DNA of 64,000 bases from Candidatus Acutalibacter stercorigallinarum (GCA_019112625.1 DXIW01000035.1:1-64000), one strand, 5' to 3'; shown: positions 55,043 to 63,590, numbered from the stretch's first letter. Numbers and translations: made by a program. The notes: generated from the sequence alone by a model not told the origin.

Positions 55043-56215
55043 ATGGAACATTTCGCTGACTGGCCCGCCGGGAGATTCCCGGGGGCAGAGCTGGACTGCG
55101 CCTGCGGCAAGCGCCATCTGGTGGGCATCCGCAGCATCCGCATCGGCAGCGGGCTCCTGCGGGAGCTGCCCCAGCTGCTGCAGGAGCTGGGGGCCCGGCA
55201 GGTCTACCTGCTGGCGGACCACAACACCTGGAAGGCGGCGGGCCAGCAGGCCGCGAACAGGATGGAGGCCATGGGGCTGCCCTTCCACGGGAGGATCTTC
55301 CAGACGGAGAAGCCCCTGGTGCCCGACGAATACGCCGTGGGCTCGGCCCTGGCGGCCATGGAGCCCGGGGACGACCTGATCCTGGCGGTGGGCTCCGGCA
55401 CCCTGAACGACACCGCCCGCATCCTCAGCGCCCGCACCGGGGTGCCCTACGTCATTGTGGCCACGGCCCCCTCTATGGACGGCTTCGCCTCCACGGTGTC
55501 GCCGCTGATCTTGGACGGGAAGAAGATCACCAAGCCCGCGGTGTACCCGGCGGCGATTCTGGCGGACACTTCGATTATGAAAGACGCCCCCATGCCCATG
55601 CTCACCGCCGGGTTCGGGGATATTATCGGCAAGTACACGGCTCTGGCGGACTGGCGGCTGTCCCGGGACCTGAACGGGGAGTACTACTGCGAGGAGTGCG
55701 CCGCCCTTATGGCCCGGGCCGTGGAGAAGTGCGCGGAAAACGCCGATGGCCTGCGCCGGCGGGACGAGCAGGCGGTGGAGTACGTCACCGAGGCGCTGGT
55801 GCTCTCGGGCATCGCCATGGGCATGGTGGGCAACTCCCGGCCCGCCTCCGGCGCGGAGCATCACTTTGCCCACACCTGGGAGGTGGACGCCCTGGCCCGG
55901 GGGGAGGAGCACCCCCTGCACGGCAATTCCGTGGGGGTGGCGGCGGTGGTCTCCGCCTCCTTGTACGAGCTGGCGGCGGACCTGCTGCCCGAGGGCTTCC
56001 AGCGGCCGGACAAGGCCCGCATCCTCCAGTGTCTGGAGGCGGCGGGAGCCTGCGCCGACCCCAAGTCCCTGGGCATCCGCCGGGACCTGTTTTTCGAGAG
56101 CGTGCTCCACGCCATGGAGATCCGGGAGCGGTTCACCATCCTCCGGTTTTTGGATGGGAAGGCCCTGCTGCCCGCCTGCGCCGTGGAGCTGACCAACCGG
56201 TTTTACCCGGTGTAG
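55043..56215 (+). CDS. sn-Glycerol-1-phosphate dehydrogenase-like protein (AraM/EgsA family)
   Basis: This 390-aa member of the iron-ADH/glycerol dehydrogenase superfamily resembles AraM, which makes sn-glycerol 1-phosphate from dihydroxyacetone phosphate. Visible motifs are VGSGTLNDTAR (about 115-125), the APSMDGFAS loop, GFGDIIGKYTALADW with a metal Asp, and metal His residues in GAEHHFAHTWE and LHGNSVGVA. In Bacillus this product feeds heptaprenylglyceryl phosphate lipid synthesis. No prenylglyceryl transferase is nearby. It is 25 bp behind the zinc-ribbon gene and 15 bp before the AI-2E-type transporter gene. Confidence 0.85.
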   Translation: MEHFADWPAGRFPGAELDCACGKRHLVGIRSIRIGSGLLRELPQLLQELGARQVYLLADHNTWKAAGQQAANRMEAMGLPFHGRIFQTEKPLVPDEYAVGSALAAMEPGDDLILAVGSGTLNDTARILSARTGVPYVIVATAPSMDGFASTVSPLILDGKKITKPAVYPAAILADTSIMKDAPMPMLTAGFGDIIGKYTALADWRLSRDLNGEYYCEECAALMARAVEKCAENADGLRRRDEQAVEYVTEALVLSGIAMGMVGNSRPASGAEHHFAHTWEVDALARGEEHPLHGNSVGVAAVVSASLYELAADLLPEGFQRPDKARILQCLEAAGACADPKSLGIRRDLFFESVLHAMEIRERFTILRFLDGKALLPACAVELTNRFYPV

Positions 56216-56230
56216 GGAAGGGGGAGGCGG

Positions 56231-57460
56231 ATGCGGATCAAGGACATTGGGAAAAACCTGCAGGACGAGCGGAAGGTGCTGCGCAACGGCGCCCTGCTGC
56301 TGTGTCTGGGCGCGCTGCTGGTGCTGTTTTTGATGAAGGTCGATCTGGTGTGGGGGGTGCTCTCCTCGGTGGCGGGCACCCTGTCGCCGGTGATCTTCGG
56401 CGTGGTGCTGGCCTATGTGCTCAATGTGTTCGTCCACTTTTTTGAGGACATCGTCTTCCGGCCCTTCCGGAACAGCACCTCCAAGGCCTGGAAAACGCTG
56501 AAGCGGCCCCTGTCGGTGACCCTGGCCTACGTGGTGGTGGCCCTGGTGGTGGTGTTCATCACCTGCTTTATCATCCCCGGGCTCATCGAGTCCATGTCCC
56601 TGCTGGCGGACACAGTCCAGCAGACGGCGCCGGTGTACTACAACAACGCCATGCGGTGGCTGACCCAGTTCGCCGCGGAAAACGACCTGACCTTTATCCA
56701 GGACTTTTTGTCCGACTTCAGCTGGACCTCGTTTTTGGCCGGCTTTACCAGCGTGGCCACCAACTTCCTCACCTCCCTGCTGGATGTGACCTTCAATGTG
56801 GCCAGCGGGGTGTTCTCCTTCATCATGGGCTTCATCTTTTCGGTGTACATGCTCTTCGGCAAGGAGAAGCTGCTGCGGGGGGTTCGCTCTACAGTCCTGG
56901 CGTTTTTGCCCCTGGGGGCCGCCAAAAAGCTGGGCCGGGTGGGGCGCGTCACCAACCAGGTGTTCTTCTCCTTCATCAAGGGGCAGCTGGTGGAGTGCGT
57001 CATCCTGGGCTCCCTGTGCTATGTGGGCATGAGTATCCTGCGGCTGGACTACGCCCTGCTCATCTCCTCGGTGGTGGCCCTGGGGGCGCTGGTCCCCATT
57101 CTGGGCGCCTACATCGGCGCGGCGGTGGGGGTGGTCGTCCTGCTGCTGGTCCACCCCATCGACGCCCTGATTTTCCTGGTGTTCCTGGTGGTGCTCCAGC
57201 AGGTGGAGGGCAACCTGATCTACCCCCGGGTGGTGGGGTCCTCCATCGGCCTGCCCGCGGTGTGGACCCTGTTCGCCGTGGTGTTCTGGGGCGGCCTGCT
57301 GGGCATCCCGGGCATCCTCATCGGCACCCCGGCCACGGCGGTGCTGTACCGGCTGCTGCGCACCTCGGTGCGCACCCGGCTGCGGGAGCGGCAGATTGAC
57401 CCCGCCGACCCCCGGCTGGTGGAGCCCGCCCCCCTGGAGGAGCCGGAGAAAACCGAATAA
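56231..57460 (+). CDS. AI-2E family transporter / PerM-like permease
   Basis: This 409-aa membrane protein has about eight hydrophobic segments and the family's conserved blocks: the long extracytoplasmic region after the first helices, FSFIKGQLVECVILGSLCYVG and VALGALVPILGAYIGAAVGV near 275-300, and LIYPRVVGSSIGLPA. Proteins of this family export autoinducer-2 in E. coli or act as ion/solute permeases; the substrate here is open. The ATG follows aagggggaggcgg. The cytoplasmic tail is short and acidic. Confidence 0.88.
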   Translation: MRIKDIGKNLQDERKVLRNGALLLCLGALLVLFLMKVDLVWGVLSSVAGTLSPVIFGVVLAYVLNVFVHFFEDIVFRPFRNSTSKAWKTLKRPLSVTLAYVVVALVVVFITCFIIPGLIESMSLLADTVQQTAPVYYNNAMRWLTQFAAENDLTFIQDFLSDFSWTSFLAGFTSVATNFLTSLLDVTFNVASGVFSFIMGFIFSVYMLFGKEKLLRGVRSTVLAFLPLGAAKKLGRVGRVTNQVFFSFIKGQLVECVILGSLCYVGMSILRLDYALLISSVVALGALVPILGAYIGAAVGVVVLLLVHPIDALIFLVFLVVLQQVEGNLIYPRVVGSSIGLPAVWTLFAVVFWGGLLGIPGILIGTPATAVLYRLLRTSVRTRLRERQIDPADPRLVEPAPLEEPEKTE

Positions 57461-57507
57461 CAGCGGCGCCTGGGAAGGAAAAGTCCCGGGCGCTGTTATT
57501 TTTTTCT
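57459..57507 (+). terminator. Terminator before dinB promoter
   Basis: The stem taacagcg/cgctgtta, extended by an inner cctggga/tcccggg, is followed by TTTTTTTC. The T-run abuts the dinB -35. Confidence 0.85.
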
Positions 57508-57561
57508 TGACTTTTCGAACGCATGTTCTATAATAGGAGATAGAAAACGAACGCACGTTTG
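57507..57561 (+). promoter_or_regulatory. dinB promoter with two LexA (SOS) boxes
   Basis: TTGACT (57507-57512), a 16-bp spacer and TATAAT (57529-57534). LexA box 1 is cgaacgcatgttct (57516-57529), filling the space between -35 and -10. Box 2 is cgaacgcacgtttg (57548-57561), just after the start of transcription. Both fit the Gram-positive CGAAC-N4-GTTCG consensus with one mismatch each. LexA binding would block RNA polymerase at two points. Confidence 0.85.
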
Positions 57562-57580
57562 CTGTAAGGAGGGGAGCGCG

Positions 57581-58771
57581 GTGGAAAACGGCATCCTGCA
57601 CGTGGATATGAACAACTTTTACGCCTCGGTGGAGACGCTGTTCGCCCCCCAGTACCGGGACGTGCCCATGGCGGTGGCCGGTGACAAGGAGAGCCGCCAT
57701 GGCATTATCCTGGCGAAAAACATGCTGGCCAAGGAGCGAGGGGTCAAGACGGCGGAGCCCATCTGGCAGGCCATGCGCAAGTGCCCCGACCTGCAGCTGG
57801 TGCCGCCCCACCACCGGCGGTACGCGGAGTTCTCCCGGCTGGCCCAGAAAATCTACTACGACTACACCGACCGGGTGGAGCCCTTCGGCCTGGACGAGTG
57901 CTGGCTGGACGTGTACGGCAGCCAGCGGCTGTTCGGGGACGGGGAGGAGATCGCCCAGGCCATCCGCCAGCGGGTGAAGGCGGAGCTGGGGCTCACCGTG
58001 TCCGTGGGGGTGTCCTTCAACAAGGTGTTCGCCAAGCTGGGCAGCGACTACAAAAAGCCCGACGCGGTGACGGTCTTTGGCCGGGACAAGATGGAGAGCG
58101 TGATCTGGCAGCTGCCCGCCGGGGACATGCTGCTGGTGGGGCCCACCACCCAGCGCACCCTGGCAAAGTACGGGGTGGCCACCATCGGGGACATCGCCCG
58201 GCTGGACGTGAAGGTGCTCCAGCGGCTGCTGGGCCGGCTGGGGGAGACCCTGTGGCGCTACGCCAACGGCCTGGACGACTCCCCGGTGCGGAAGGCGGGC
58301 CAGGCCGAGGAAGTAAAGACCGTGGGCAACAGCACCACCCTGCCCCGGGACGTGACCAGCGAGGAGGAGATCCGCCGCACTTTGCTGGAGCTGGCGGAGT
58401 CCGTGGGGGCCCGGCTGCGCAGGATGGGCCTGAAGGCCGGGGAGGTGCAGATCACCGTGCGGGGCGGGGACTTCCAGGAGATCCAGCGCCAGCGGAAGCT
58501 GGACCCGCCCGCCTGCGACTCCCAGACCCTGTACCGGGCGGCGCTGGACCTGTACCGCCGGGAGAACAAGCACTGGCCCGTGCGGCTGTTGGGGGTGCGG
58601 GCCGGGCGGTTGACCGGGGACGGGGAGGAGCAGACCAGCCTCTTCGGGGAGGAGGACCGGGAGCGCCTGGAGCGGCTGGAGTCCGCGGTGGACCTGGTGC
58701 GGGAGCGGTTCGGCAAGGGCAGCGTGGCCCGGGCCCTGTCCCTGGAAAAGGAGGAGAAGCGAGATGGATGA
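57581..58771 (+). CDS. dinB: DNA polymerase IV (Y-family, translesion)
   Basis: This 396-aa error-prone polymerase bypasses damaged template bases. The metal ligands are Asp9 (HVDMNNFYASVE) and Asp105-Glu106 (GLDECWLDV). The fingers/palm, thumb with helix-hairpin-helix (LLGRLGETLWRYANG) and C-terminal little finger domain are all present. A C-terminal QTSLF segment (about 354-358) is a beta-clamp binding motif. The start is GTG 57581 with a taaggagg site. The promoter has two LexA boxes. It overlaps the radical SAM gene by 8 nt, so both are induced and translated together. Confidence 0.95.
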   Translation: MENGILHVDMNNFYASVETLFAPQYRDVPMAVAGDKESRHGIILAKNMLAKERGVKTAEPIWQAMRKCPDLQLVPPHHRRYAEFSRLAQKIYYDYTDRVEPFGLDECWLDVYGSQRLFGDGEEIAQAIRQRVKAELGLTVSVGVSFNKVFAKLGSDYKKPDAVTVFGRDKMESVIWQLPAGDMLLVGPTTQRTLAKYGVATIGDIARLDVKVLQRLLGRLGETLWRYANGLDDSPVRKAGQAEEVKTVGNSTTLPRDVTSEEEIRRTLLELAESVGARLRRMGLKAGEVQITVRGGDFQEIQRQRKLDPPACDSQTLYRAALDLYRRENKHWPVRLLGVRAGRLTGDGEEQTSLFGEEDRERLERLESAVDLVRERFGKGSVARALSLEKEEKRDG

Positions 58772-60065
58772 GCTGCTGAAAAAGCTGGAGGTCCTTACCG
58801 ACGCGGCGAAATACGACGTGGCCTGCACCTCCAGCGGGGTGGACCGGCCCGGCAGGCCGGGGGCCCTGGGCAACGCGGTAAAGGCGGGCATCTGCCACAG
58901 CTTTGCCGCCGACGGCCGGTGCATCTCCCTGCTGAAGGTGCTTCTGTCCAACGACTGCGCCTATGACTGCGCCTACTGCGTCAACCGCCGCAGCTGCGAC
59001 GGCCCCCGGGCCACCTTCACCCCGGAGGAGCTGTGCCGGCTCACCGTGGAGTTTTACCGGCGCAATTACATCGAGGGGCTGTTTTTGAGCTCGGCGGTGG
59101 TGAAAAACCCGGACTACACCAGCGAACTCATGCTGACGACCCTGAAAAAGCTCCGGGAGGAGGAGCGGTTCTGGGGGTATGTCCACGTGAAGGCCATCCC
59201 CGGGGCGGACCCCCGCCTCACCCATGCCCTGGGCCTGTACGCCGACCGGATGAGCGTGAACATCGAGCTGCCCTCCCAGAAGAGTCTGGCCCTGCTGGCC
59301 CCCCAGAAGAGCAAGGAGAAGATCCTGGCCCCCATGGGCCTGATCCGGGACGGCATAAAGGAGAACGCCGCCGACCTGGCGCGCTACCGGGCCGCGCCCA
59401 AATTCGTGCCGGCGGGGCAGTCCACCCAGATGATCATCGGCGCCACCCCGGAGACGGACCGGCAGATTCTGGCCCTCACCGAGGGGCTGTACCGGAAGTA
59501 CCAGCTGAAGCGGGTGTTCTTCTCGGCCTATATGCCGGTGGTCAGCGATCGGAACCTGCCCGCCCGGGACACGCCCCCGCCCCTGCTGCGGGAGCACCGG
59601 CTGTACCAGGCGGACTGGCTGCTGCGGTTTTACGGCTTTTCCGCCGGGGAGATATTAGACGACCAGCACCCGGACTTCAACCCCCTGCTGGACCCCAAGT
59701 GCAACTGGGCGGTCAACCACATGGAGCACTTCCCGGTGGAGGTGAACCGGGCCCCCTACGAGATGCTGCTGCGGGTGCCGGGCATCGGGGTAAAGAGCGC
59801 CAAGCGCATCCGGGCGGCCCGGCGCTACGCCGCCCTGGACTTCGACGCCCTGAAAAAGCTGGGGGTGGTCCTCAAGCGGGCCCGGTATTTTATTCTGTGC
59901 GGCGGGAAGAGCATCTCCCCCCTGCCCATGGACAACCCGGCGGTGATCGCCGGGGCAGTGAGCGACCGGGGGTTCTCCCCGCGGGAGCTGGCCCCGCCGG
60001 AGCAGCTCTCCCTGTTTGCCCCCACCAAGGAGGATGGTGTGAAATGCCTGACCGGTCAAATCTAG
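58764..60065 (+). CDS. Putative DNA modification/repair radical SAM protein
   Basis: This 433-aa protein has the radical SAM 4Fe-4S motif Cys65-x3-Cys69-x2-Cys72 (NDCAYDCAYC), a TIM-barrel core, and a helix-hairpin-helix DNA-binding motif near 335-365 (LLRVPGIGVKSAKRIRAAR). It belongs to the family described as a radical SAM protein linked to a uracil-DNA-glycosylase-like partner (TIGR03916 by recognition, not by search). The chemistry is unknown; a spore-photoproduct-lyase-like repair of a DNA lesion is one idea. The last residues hold a QLSLFAP clamp-like motif. It overlaps dinB by 8 nt and the next gene by 22 nt, in one SOS operon. Confidence 0.9.
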   Translation: MDELLKKLEVLTDAAKYDVACTSSGVDRPGRPGALGNAVKAGICHSFAADGRCISLLKVLLSNDCAYDCAYCVNRRSCDGPRATFTPEELCRLTVEFYRRNYIEGLFLSSAVVKNPDYTSELMLTTLKKLREEERFWGYVHVKAIPGADPRLTHALGLYADRMSVNIELPSQKSLALLAPQKSKEKILAPMGLIRDGIKENAADLARYRAAPKFVPAGQSTQMIIGATPETDRQILALTEGLYRKYQLKRVFFSAYMPVVSDRNLPARDTPPPLLREHRLYQADWLLRFYGFSAGEILDDQHPDFNPLLDPKCNWAVNHMEHFPVEVNRAPYEMLLRVPGIGVKSAKRIRAARRYAALDFDALKKLGVVLKRARYFILCGGKSISPLPMDNPAVIAGAVSDRGFSPRELAPPEQLSLFAPTKEDGVKCLTGQI

Positions 60066-60796
60066 TCTACCGCTACGACGGGACGTACCAGGGGTTCCTC
60101 TGCTGCGTGGCCCAGTGCTTTGCGGACAAGGGGCTGCCCCAGGCGGTGCAGCGGTGGGAAGAGCCCCAGGCCACCCTGTTCCCCCTCCAGGGGGTGGACA
60201 CGGACCTGGACCTGGCCCAGCGGGTGGAGCGGTCCATCCGGAGCAAGGCCTCGCCGGAGGCGCTGCGCTGGGTGCGGGACGGCTTTTTGAGCTGCGAGGC
60301 CCAGAAGGAGCTGCTGCTCATCCGCTTTGTGCTGCTGGGGTATAAGTACGGGGCAAAAGTCACAGGGCTTACGGTGCAGCCCGACGTGTGCGCATTGTGG
60401 AAAACCGTGCGGGCTGTGCGCAACGAGGCCCACTGCTACCTGGAATTCCTGCGGTTTTCCGACCTGGGGGGCTTTTTGGTGGGGGAGCTGGCCCCAAAGA
60501 ACACGGTGCTGCCCCTGATCGCCGGGCATTTTTGCGACCGGCTGCCGGAGGAGGACTTCGTGCTGTACGACAGGACCCACGCCATGGGCTTCTTCCACCG
60601 GCGGGGCGGGCAGCGGGAATTTTTCCACGCGGACAGCATCGACCTGCCCGCCCCCGGGGAGGAGGAGCAGCGCTACCGGGCCCTGTGGAAGGGCTTCTAC
60701 CGGGCCATCGCCATCGAGGGGCGGAGGAACCCCAAGCTCCGCCGCAGCATGATGCCCCTGCGCTACTGGCCCGATCTGACAGAATTCCAGCCCTGA
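60044..60796 (+). CDS. DNA-metabolism protein of the radical-SAM-linked DUF4130 family
   Basis: This 250-aa protein starts LVYRYDGTYQGFLCC, as members of the TIGR03915/DUF4130 family do. It has the conserved AVRNEAHCYLEFLRFSD segment and ends with FYRAIAIEGRRNPKLRRSMMPLRYW. Members occur next to the radical SAM gene, either alone or fused to a uracil-DNA-glycosylase domain. Here it is unfused. It is likely a nucleic-acid-binding or processing subunit. The ATG at 60044 has a strong aaggagg site and overlaps the previous gene by 22 nt, so tight co-expression is expected. Confidence 0.88.
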   Translation: MPDRSNLVYRYDGTYQGFLCCVAQCFADKGLPQAVQRWEEPQATLFPLQGVDTDLDLAQRVERSIRSKASPEALRWVRDGFLSCEAQKELLLIRFVLLGYKYGAKVTGLTVQPDVCALWKTVRAVRNEAHCYLEFLRFSDLGGFLVGELAPKNTVLPLIAGHFCDRLPEEDFVLYDRTHAMGFFHRRGGQREFFHADSIDLPAPGEEEQRYRALWKGFYRAIAIEGRRNPKLRRSMMPLRYWPDLTEFQP

Positions 60797-60822
60797 GCGC
60801 TGGCCCAGGGCTGGAATTTTTC
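60783..60822 (+). terminator. Terminator of the SOS operon
   Basis: The stem aattccagccctg/cagggctggaatt overlaps the end of the last gene and is followed by TTTTCTG. Confidence 0.9.
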
Positions 60823-60827
60823 TGTAC

Positions 60828-61037
60828 TTATGCCCGTGTGCTGTCCCGGTCCCGGAACAGCAAAGTGATGCACCACAGGGCGGCGATGCCCACCAGGGTG
60901 TAGATGATGCGGGCGATGGCGGCGGTCTGGCCCCCGCAGAACCAGGCCACCAGATCAAAACGGAAAATGCCCACCAGCCCCCAGTTCACGCCCCCGACAA
61001 TGGCCAGGAGCAGGGCGATGCGGTCGATCAATGCCAA
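60828..61037 (-). CDS. DUF378 family membrane protein (YuzA-like)
   Basis: This 69-aa protein has two membrane helices. The DUF378 pattern is DRIALLLAIVGGVNWGLVGIFRFDLVAW followed by ARIIYTLVGIAALW. The function is unknown. The start is TTG 61037, with gaggtga seven bases upstream. It is the last gene of a minus-strand group with the TauE/SafE pair, 6 bp after the preceding stop. Confidence 0.88.
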   Translation of the reverse strand: MALIDRIALLLAIVGGVNWGLVGIFRFDLVAWFCGGQTAAIARIIYTLVGIAALWCITLLFRDRDSTRA

Positions 61038-61043
61038 TACAGC

Positions 61044-61478
61044 TCACCTCTTTGCGTTTGGTTCTTGGGTCCCGCCCTTAGGGTGCCCGGCGGAGGCGCC
61101 GTTATGCGGGCCCTTGTTTTCTGCCTGGCGGGAGAAGAGCTCCCGGCAGCCCACCCACAGCAGCACCAGCCCAAATCCCCTGCGCAGCAGTGCGGTGTCC
61201 AGGAAGTTTGCCAGCGCCGCCCCGGCCAGGCAGGCGGGGACCCCCGCCAGGGCGGCCCATAGGGCGGCGTGTTTTTCCACCAGCTTGTTTTTGAAATGCC
61301 CCCACAAAGCGGGGGCCGCGCAGGCCGTAAAATACAACAGGTTGACGCCACCGGCCTGGCGCTGGTCCATGCCCGCCGCCAGGGTGAGCCACAAGATCAG
61401 CAGGGTGCCGCCCCCCACCCCAAAGCCGGAGAGCATCCCGGCAGCCAGGCCCGCCAGGGCCGGAAGGAGAAAGCTCAT
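61044..61478 (-). CDS. TauE/SafE (TSUP) family permease, half-size subunit 2
   Basis: This 144-aa protein has about four hydrophobic helices and the glycine motif GFGVGGGTLLILWL. It is about half the usual TSUP length and has a basic, polar C-terminal tail. It overlaps the upstream half-size gene as ATGA. The two halves probably associate into one transporter of sulfite, sulfonates or organic anions. A good aaggagaaag site precedes the ATG. Confidence 0.82.
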   Translation of the reverse strand: MSFLLPALAGLAAGMLSGFGVGGGTLLILWLTLAAGMDQRQAGGVNLLYFTACAAPALWGHFKNKLVEKHAALWAALAGVPACLAGAALANFLDTALLRRGFGLVLLWVGCRELFSRQAENKGPHNGASAGHPKGGTQEPNAKR

Positions 61479-61834
61479 AGGGCCAGCACCGCCCGCACCC
61501 CGCCGTAGAGAAGCAGCGCCCCAAAGCCTCTGCGCAGCCATCCCACGGGGACTTTGGTAAACACCCGCCCGGACAAAAGCCCGCCGGCAAAGCCCCCCAG
61601 CAGGTAGGGCCAGGCGGCGGCGAGGTCCACTGCGCCCCGGCACAGGTACACCCCCGCCGATACCAAAGACAGGGGCAGCACCACCGCCACCGAGGTGGCG
61701 AAGGCCCGGCGCTGGTCCATCCCCGCCCAGCGGGTGAACAGGGGCACCAGAAACAGCCCGCCCCCCGCGCCGAACAGCCCGTTGCACAGCCCTGCCAAGG
61801 CCCCGGACACAGTGAATTTCCCGGTTTGCCGCAT
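61475..61834 (-). CDS. TauE/SafE (TSUP) family permease, half-size subunit 1
   Basis: This 119-aa protein has four hydrophobic helices and the matching motif LFGAGGGLFLVPLF. It corresponds to the N-terminal repeat of full-length TSUP transporters. The Met-Asp-Gln-Arg segment after the motif recurs in the downstream gene (GMDQRRAF versus GMDQRQAG), showing that the halves are homologous repeats. The ATG at 61834 has aaggagggac upstream. It is divergent from the penicillin-binding protein gene. Confidence 0.82.
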   Translation of the reverse strand: MRQTGKFTVSGALAGLCNGLFGAGGGLFLVPLFTRWAGMDQRRAFATSVAVVLPLSLVSAGVYLCRGAVDLAAAWPYLLGGFAGGLLSGRVFTKVPVGWLRRGFGALLLYGGVRAVLAL

Positions 61835-61982
61835 CCGCTGTCCCTCCTTTTTTCGCGTGTGGTACCAGTGTGCCCCAGGGCGCGAAAAAAACACCTGGGT
61901 GTACAAAAAATCGCCTTTGGTGTATGGCGGCGCCGGGACGGGCCATACTCCCTGTAGAAGTTTCGCGAAGGAGGGCGCAGGG

Positions 61983-63590
61983 ATGAAACACGCGCGGGGA
62001 AAGGCATACGGGATTTTCGGGGCGCTGTTGCTCCTGCTGGCAGCGGCGGCCCGGTCCATCTGGGCGGCGGGGGAGGGGGCGGAGTACGTGGCCGCCGCCG
62101 GCAGCCAGAGCCTCTACCGGCTGGAGGTGGCCCAGTCCCGGGGTACCATTTACGACCGGGACCTGGAGCCCCTGGTGGGGGAGACCCGGGAGCTGGTGGC
62201 CGCCGTGGCCCCCACCATCCAGTCCATCGGCGCGTTGGAGACGGCCACCAAGGGGCGGTTCCGCTCCCGGCTGGCCCTGGCCCTGGAGGAGGGCAAGCCC
62301 TTTACCATCTCCCTGCCCACCCTGGTGGAGGACCCCAGCATCGATTTGTTCTCCGTGCCCAAGCGCTATCAGGAGGACCAGCTGGCGCCCCATGTCATCG
62401 GCTACCTGGACAGCCAGGGCCGGGGGGCGGCAGGCGTCGAGCTGGCCATGGACGACCTGCTGGCCGGCTTTTCCGGGGAGGTGTCCGTCACCTACCAGGT
62501 GGACGCCCTGGGGCGGGTGATCGCCGGGGCGGACCGCCAGGTGGTGGACACCCTCTCCAGCGCCCGGGGCGGCGTGGCCCTCACCCTGGACCGGTCCCTG
62601 CAGGAGCTGGCGGAGGAGGCGGCAGAGGGCCTGGGGAAGGGGGCGGTGGTGATCACCCAGGTGCCGGACTGCCAGATCCTGGCCCTGGCCAGCGTCCCCG
62701 GCTTTTCCCCCAGCACTTTGGGGGAGGCGGCGGAGGACCCGGACGCCCCCCTGGTGGACCGGGGGTTCTCCGCCTACGCCCCGGGCTCGGTGTTCAAGCT
62801 GGTGGTGGCCGCCGCCCTGCTGGAGGGAGGCAGCCCCCTGGAGGACTTTGTCTGCACCGGCTCGGTGAACGTGGACGGGCTCACCTTCCACTGTATCGGC
62901 GGGGAGCCCCACGGGGAGGTGGGCCTGGAGGAGGCCCTGGCCCAGTCCTGCAACTGCTATTTCATCAACGCGGCCCGGTCCCTGGGGGGCCAGGCCATCC
63001 TCTCCATGGCCTACAACCTGGGCCTGGGGGCGGAGCAGGAGTTTGGCCGGGGGCTGTTTACCGCCGCCGGGGAGCTGCCCGACGCCGCCAGCCTGCAGCA
63101 CCCCCGGGCCCTGGCCAACTTTGCCTTTGGCCAGGGAGAGCTCACCGCCACGCCCCTGCAGCTGTGCGCGGTGCTCAACACCATCGCCAGCGGCGGCGTG
63201 TACGCCACGCCCAAGCTCATCGCCGGGGAGGTGGACGAGAACAAGCGCCTGTCGCCCCTCTCCCCGGTGACGGACAAGGAGGTGCGGGTGATGAGCGTCT
63301 CCACCGCCAAAAAGCTCCAGCGGTATCTGGAGACCGCCGCCCGGGAGGGCACCGGCCGGGCCGGGGCGGTGACAGAGGGCGTCTGCGGCATCAAGACCGG
63401 CACCGCCCAGACCGGGGTGATGGAGGACGGGGAGGAACTGCTCCACTTCTGGTACTGCGGCTATGTGGGGGAGGGGGACAGCCCCCAGTACTGCATCACC
63501 GTGCTCTGCGAGTCCACCCCTGACGACGGGGGCGCGGCGGCCCGGGCCTTCCGCCAGGCGGCCCAGGGCCTGCTGGCGGGGGAGGAGTAG
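61983..63590 (+). CDS. Class B penicillin-binding protein (transpeptidase)
   Basis: This 535-aa protein has an N-terminal membrane anchor (about 8-28), a PBP dimerisation-like region (about 50-190, with SRGTIYDRDLEPL) and a transpeptidase domain. Ser269-x2-Lys272 lies in YAPGSVFKL, the Ser-Cys-Asn motif in QSCNCYF and Lys-Thr-Gly-Thr in GIKTGTAQT. It cross-links peptidoglycan at the outer membrane face. Absence of a PASTA domain argues against SpoVD/PBP2x. No SEDS gene is adjacent, unlike the pair at 23.5-26.7 kb. The start follows gaaggagggcgcaggg. Confidence 0.9.
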   Translation: MKHARGKAYGIFGALLLLLAAAARSIWAAGEGAEYVAAAGSQSLYRLEVAQSRGTIYDRDLEPLVGETRELVAAVAPTIQSIGALETATKGRFRSRLALALEEGKPFTISLPTLVEDPSIDLFSVPKRYQEDQLAPHVIGYLDSQGRGAAGVELAMDDLLAGFSGEVSVTYQVDALGRVIAGADRQVVDTLSSARGGVALTLDRSLQELAEEAAEGLGKGAVVITQVPDCQILALASVPGFSPSTLGEAAEDPDAPLVDRGFSAYAPGSVFKLVVAAALLEGGSPLEDFVCTGSVNVDGLTFHCIGGEPHGEVGLEEALAQSCNCYFINAARSLGGQAILSMAYNLGLGAEQEFGRGLFTAAGELPDAASLQHPRALANFAFGQGELTATPLQLCAVLNTIASGGVYATPKLIAGEVDENKRLSPLSPVTDKEVRVMSVSTAKKLQRYLETAAREGTGRAGAVTEGVCGIKTGTAQTGVMEDGEELLHFWYCGYVGEGDSPQYCITVLCESTPDDGGAAARAFRQAAQGLLAGEE

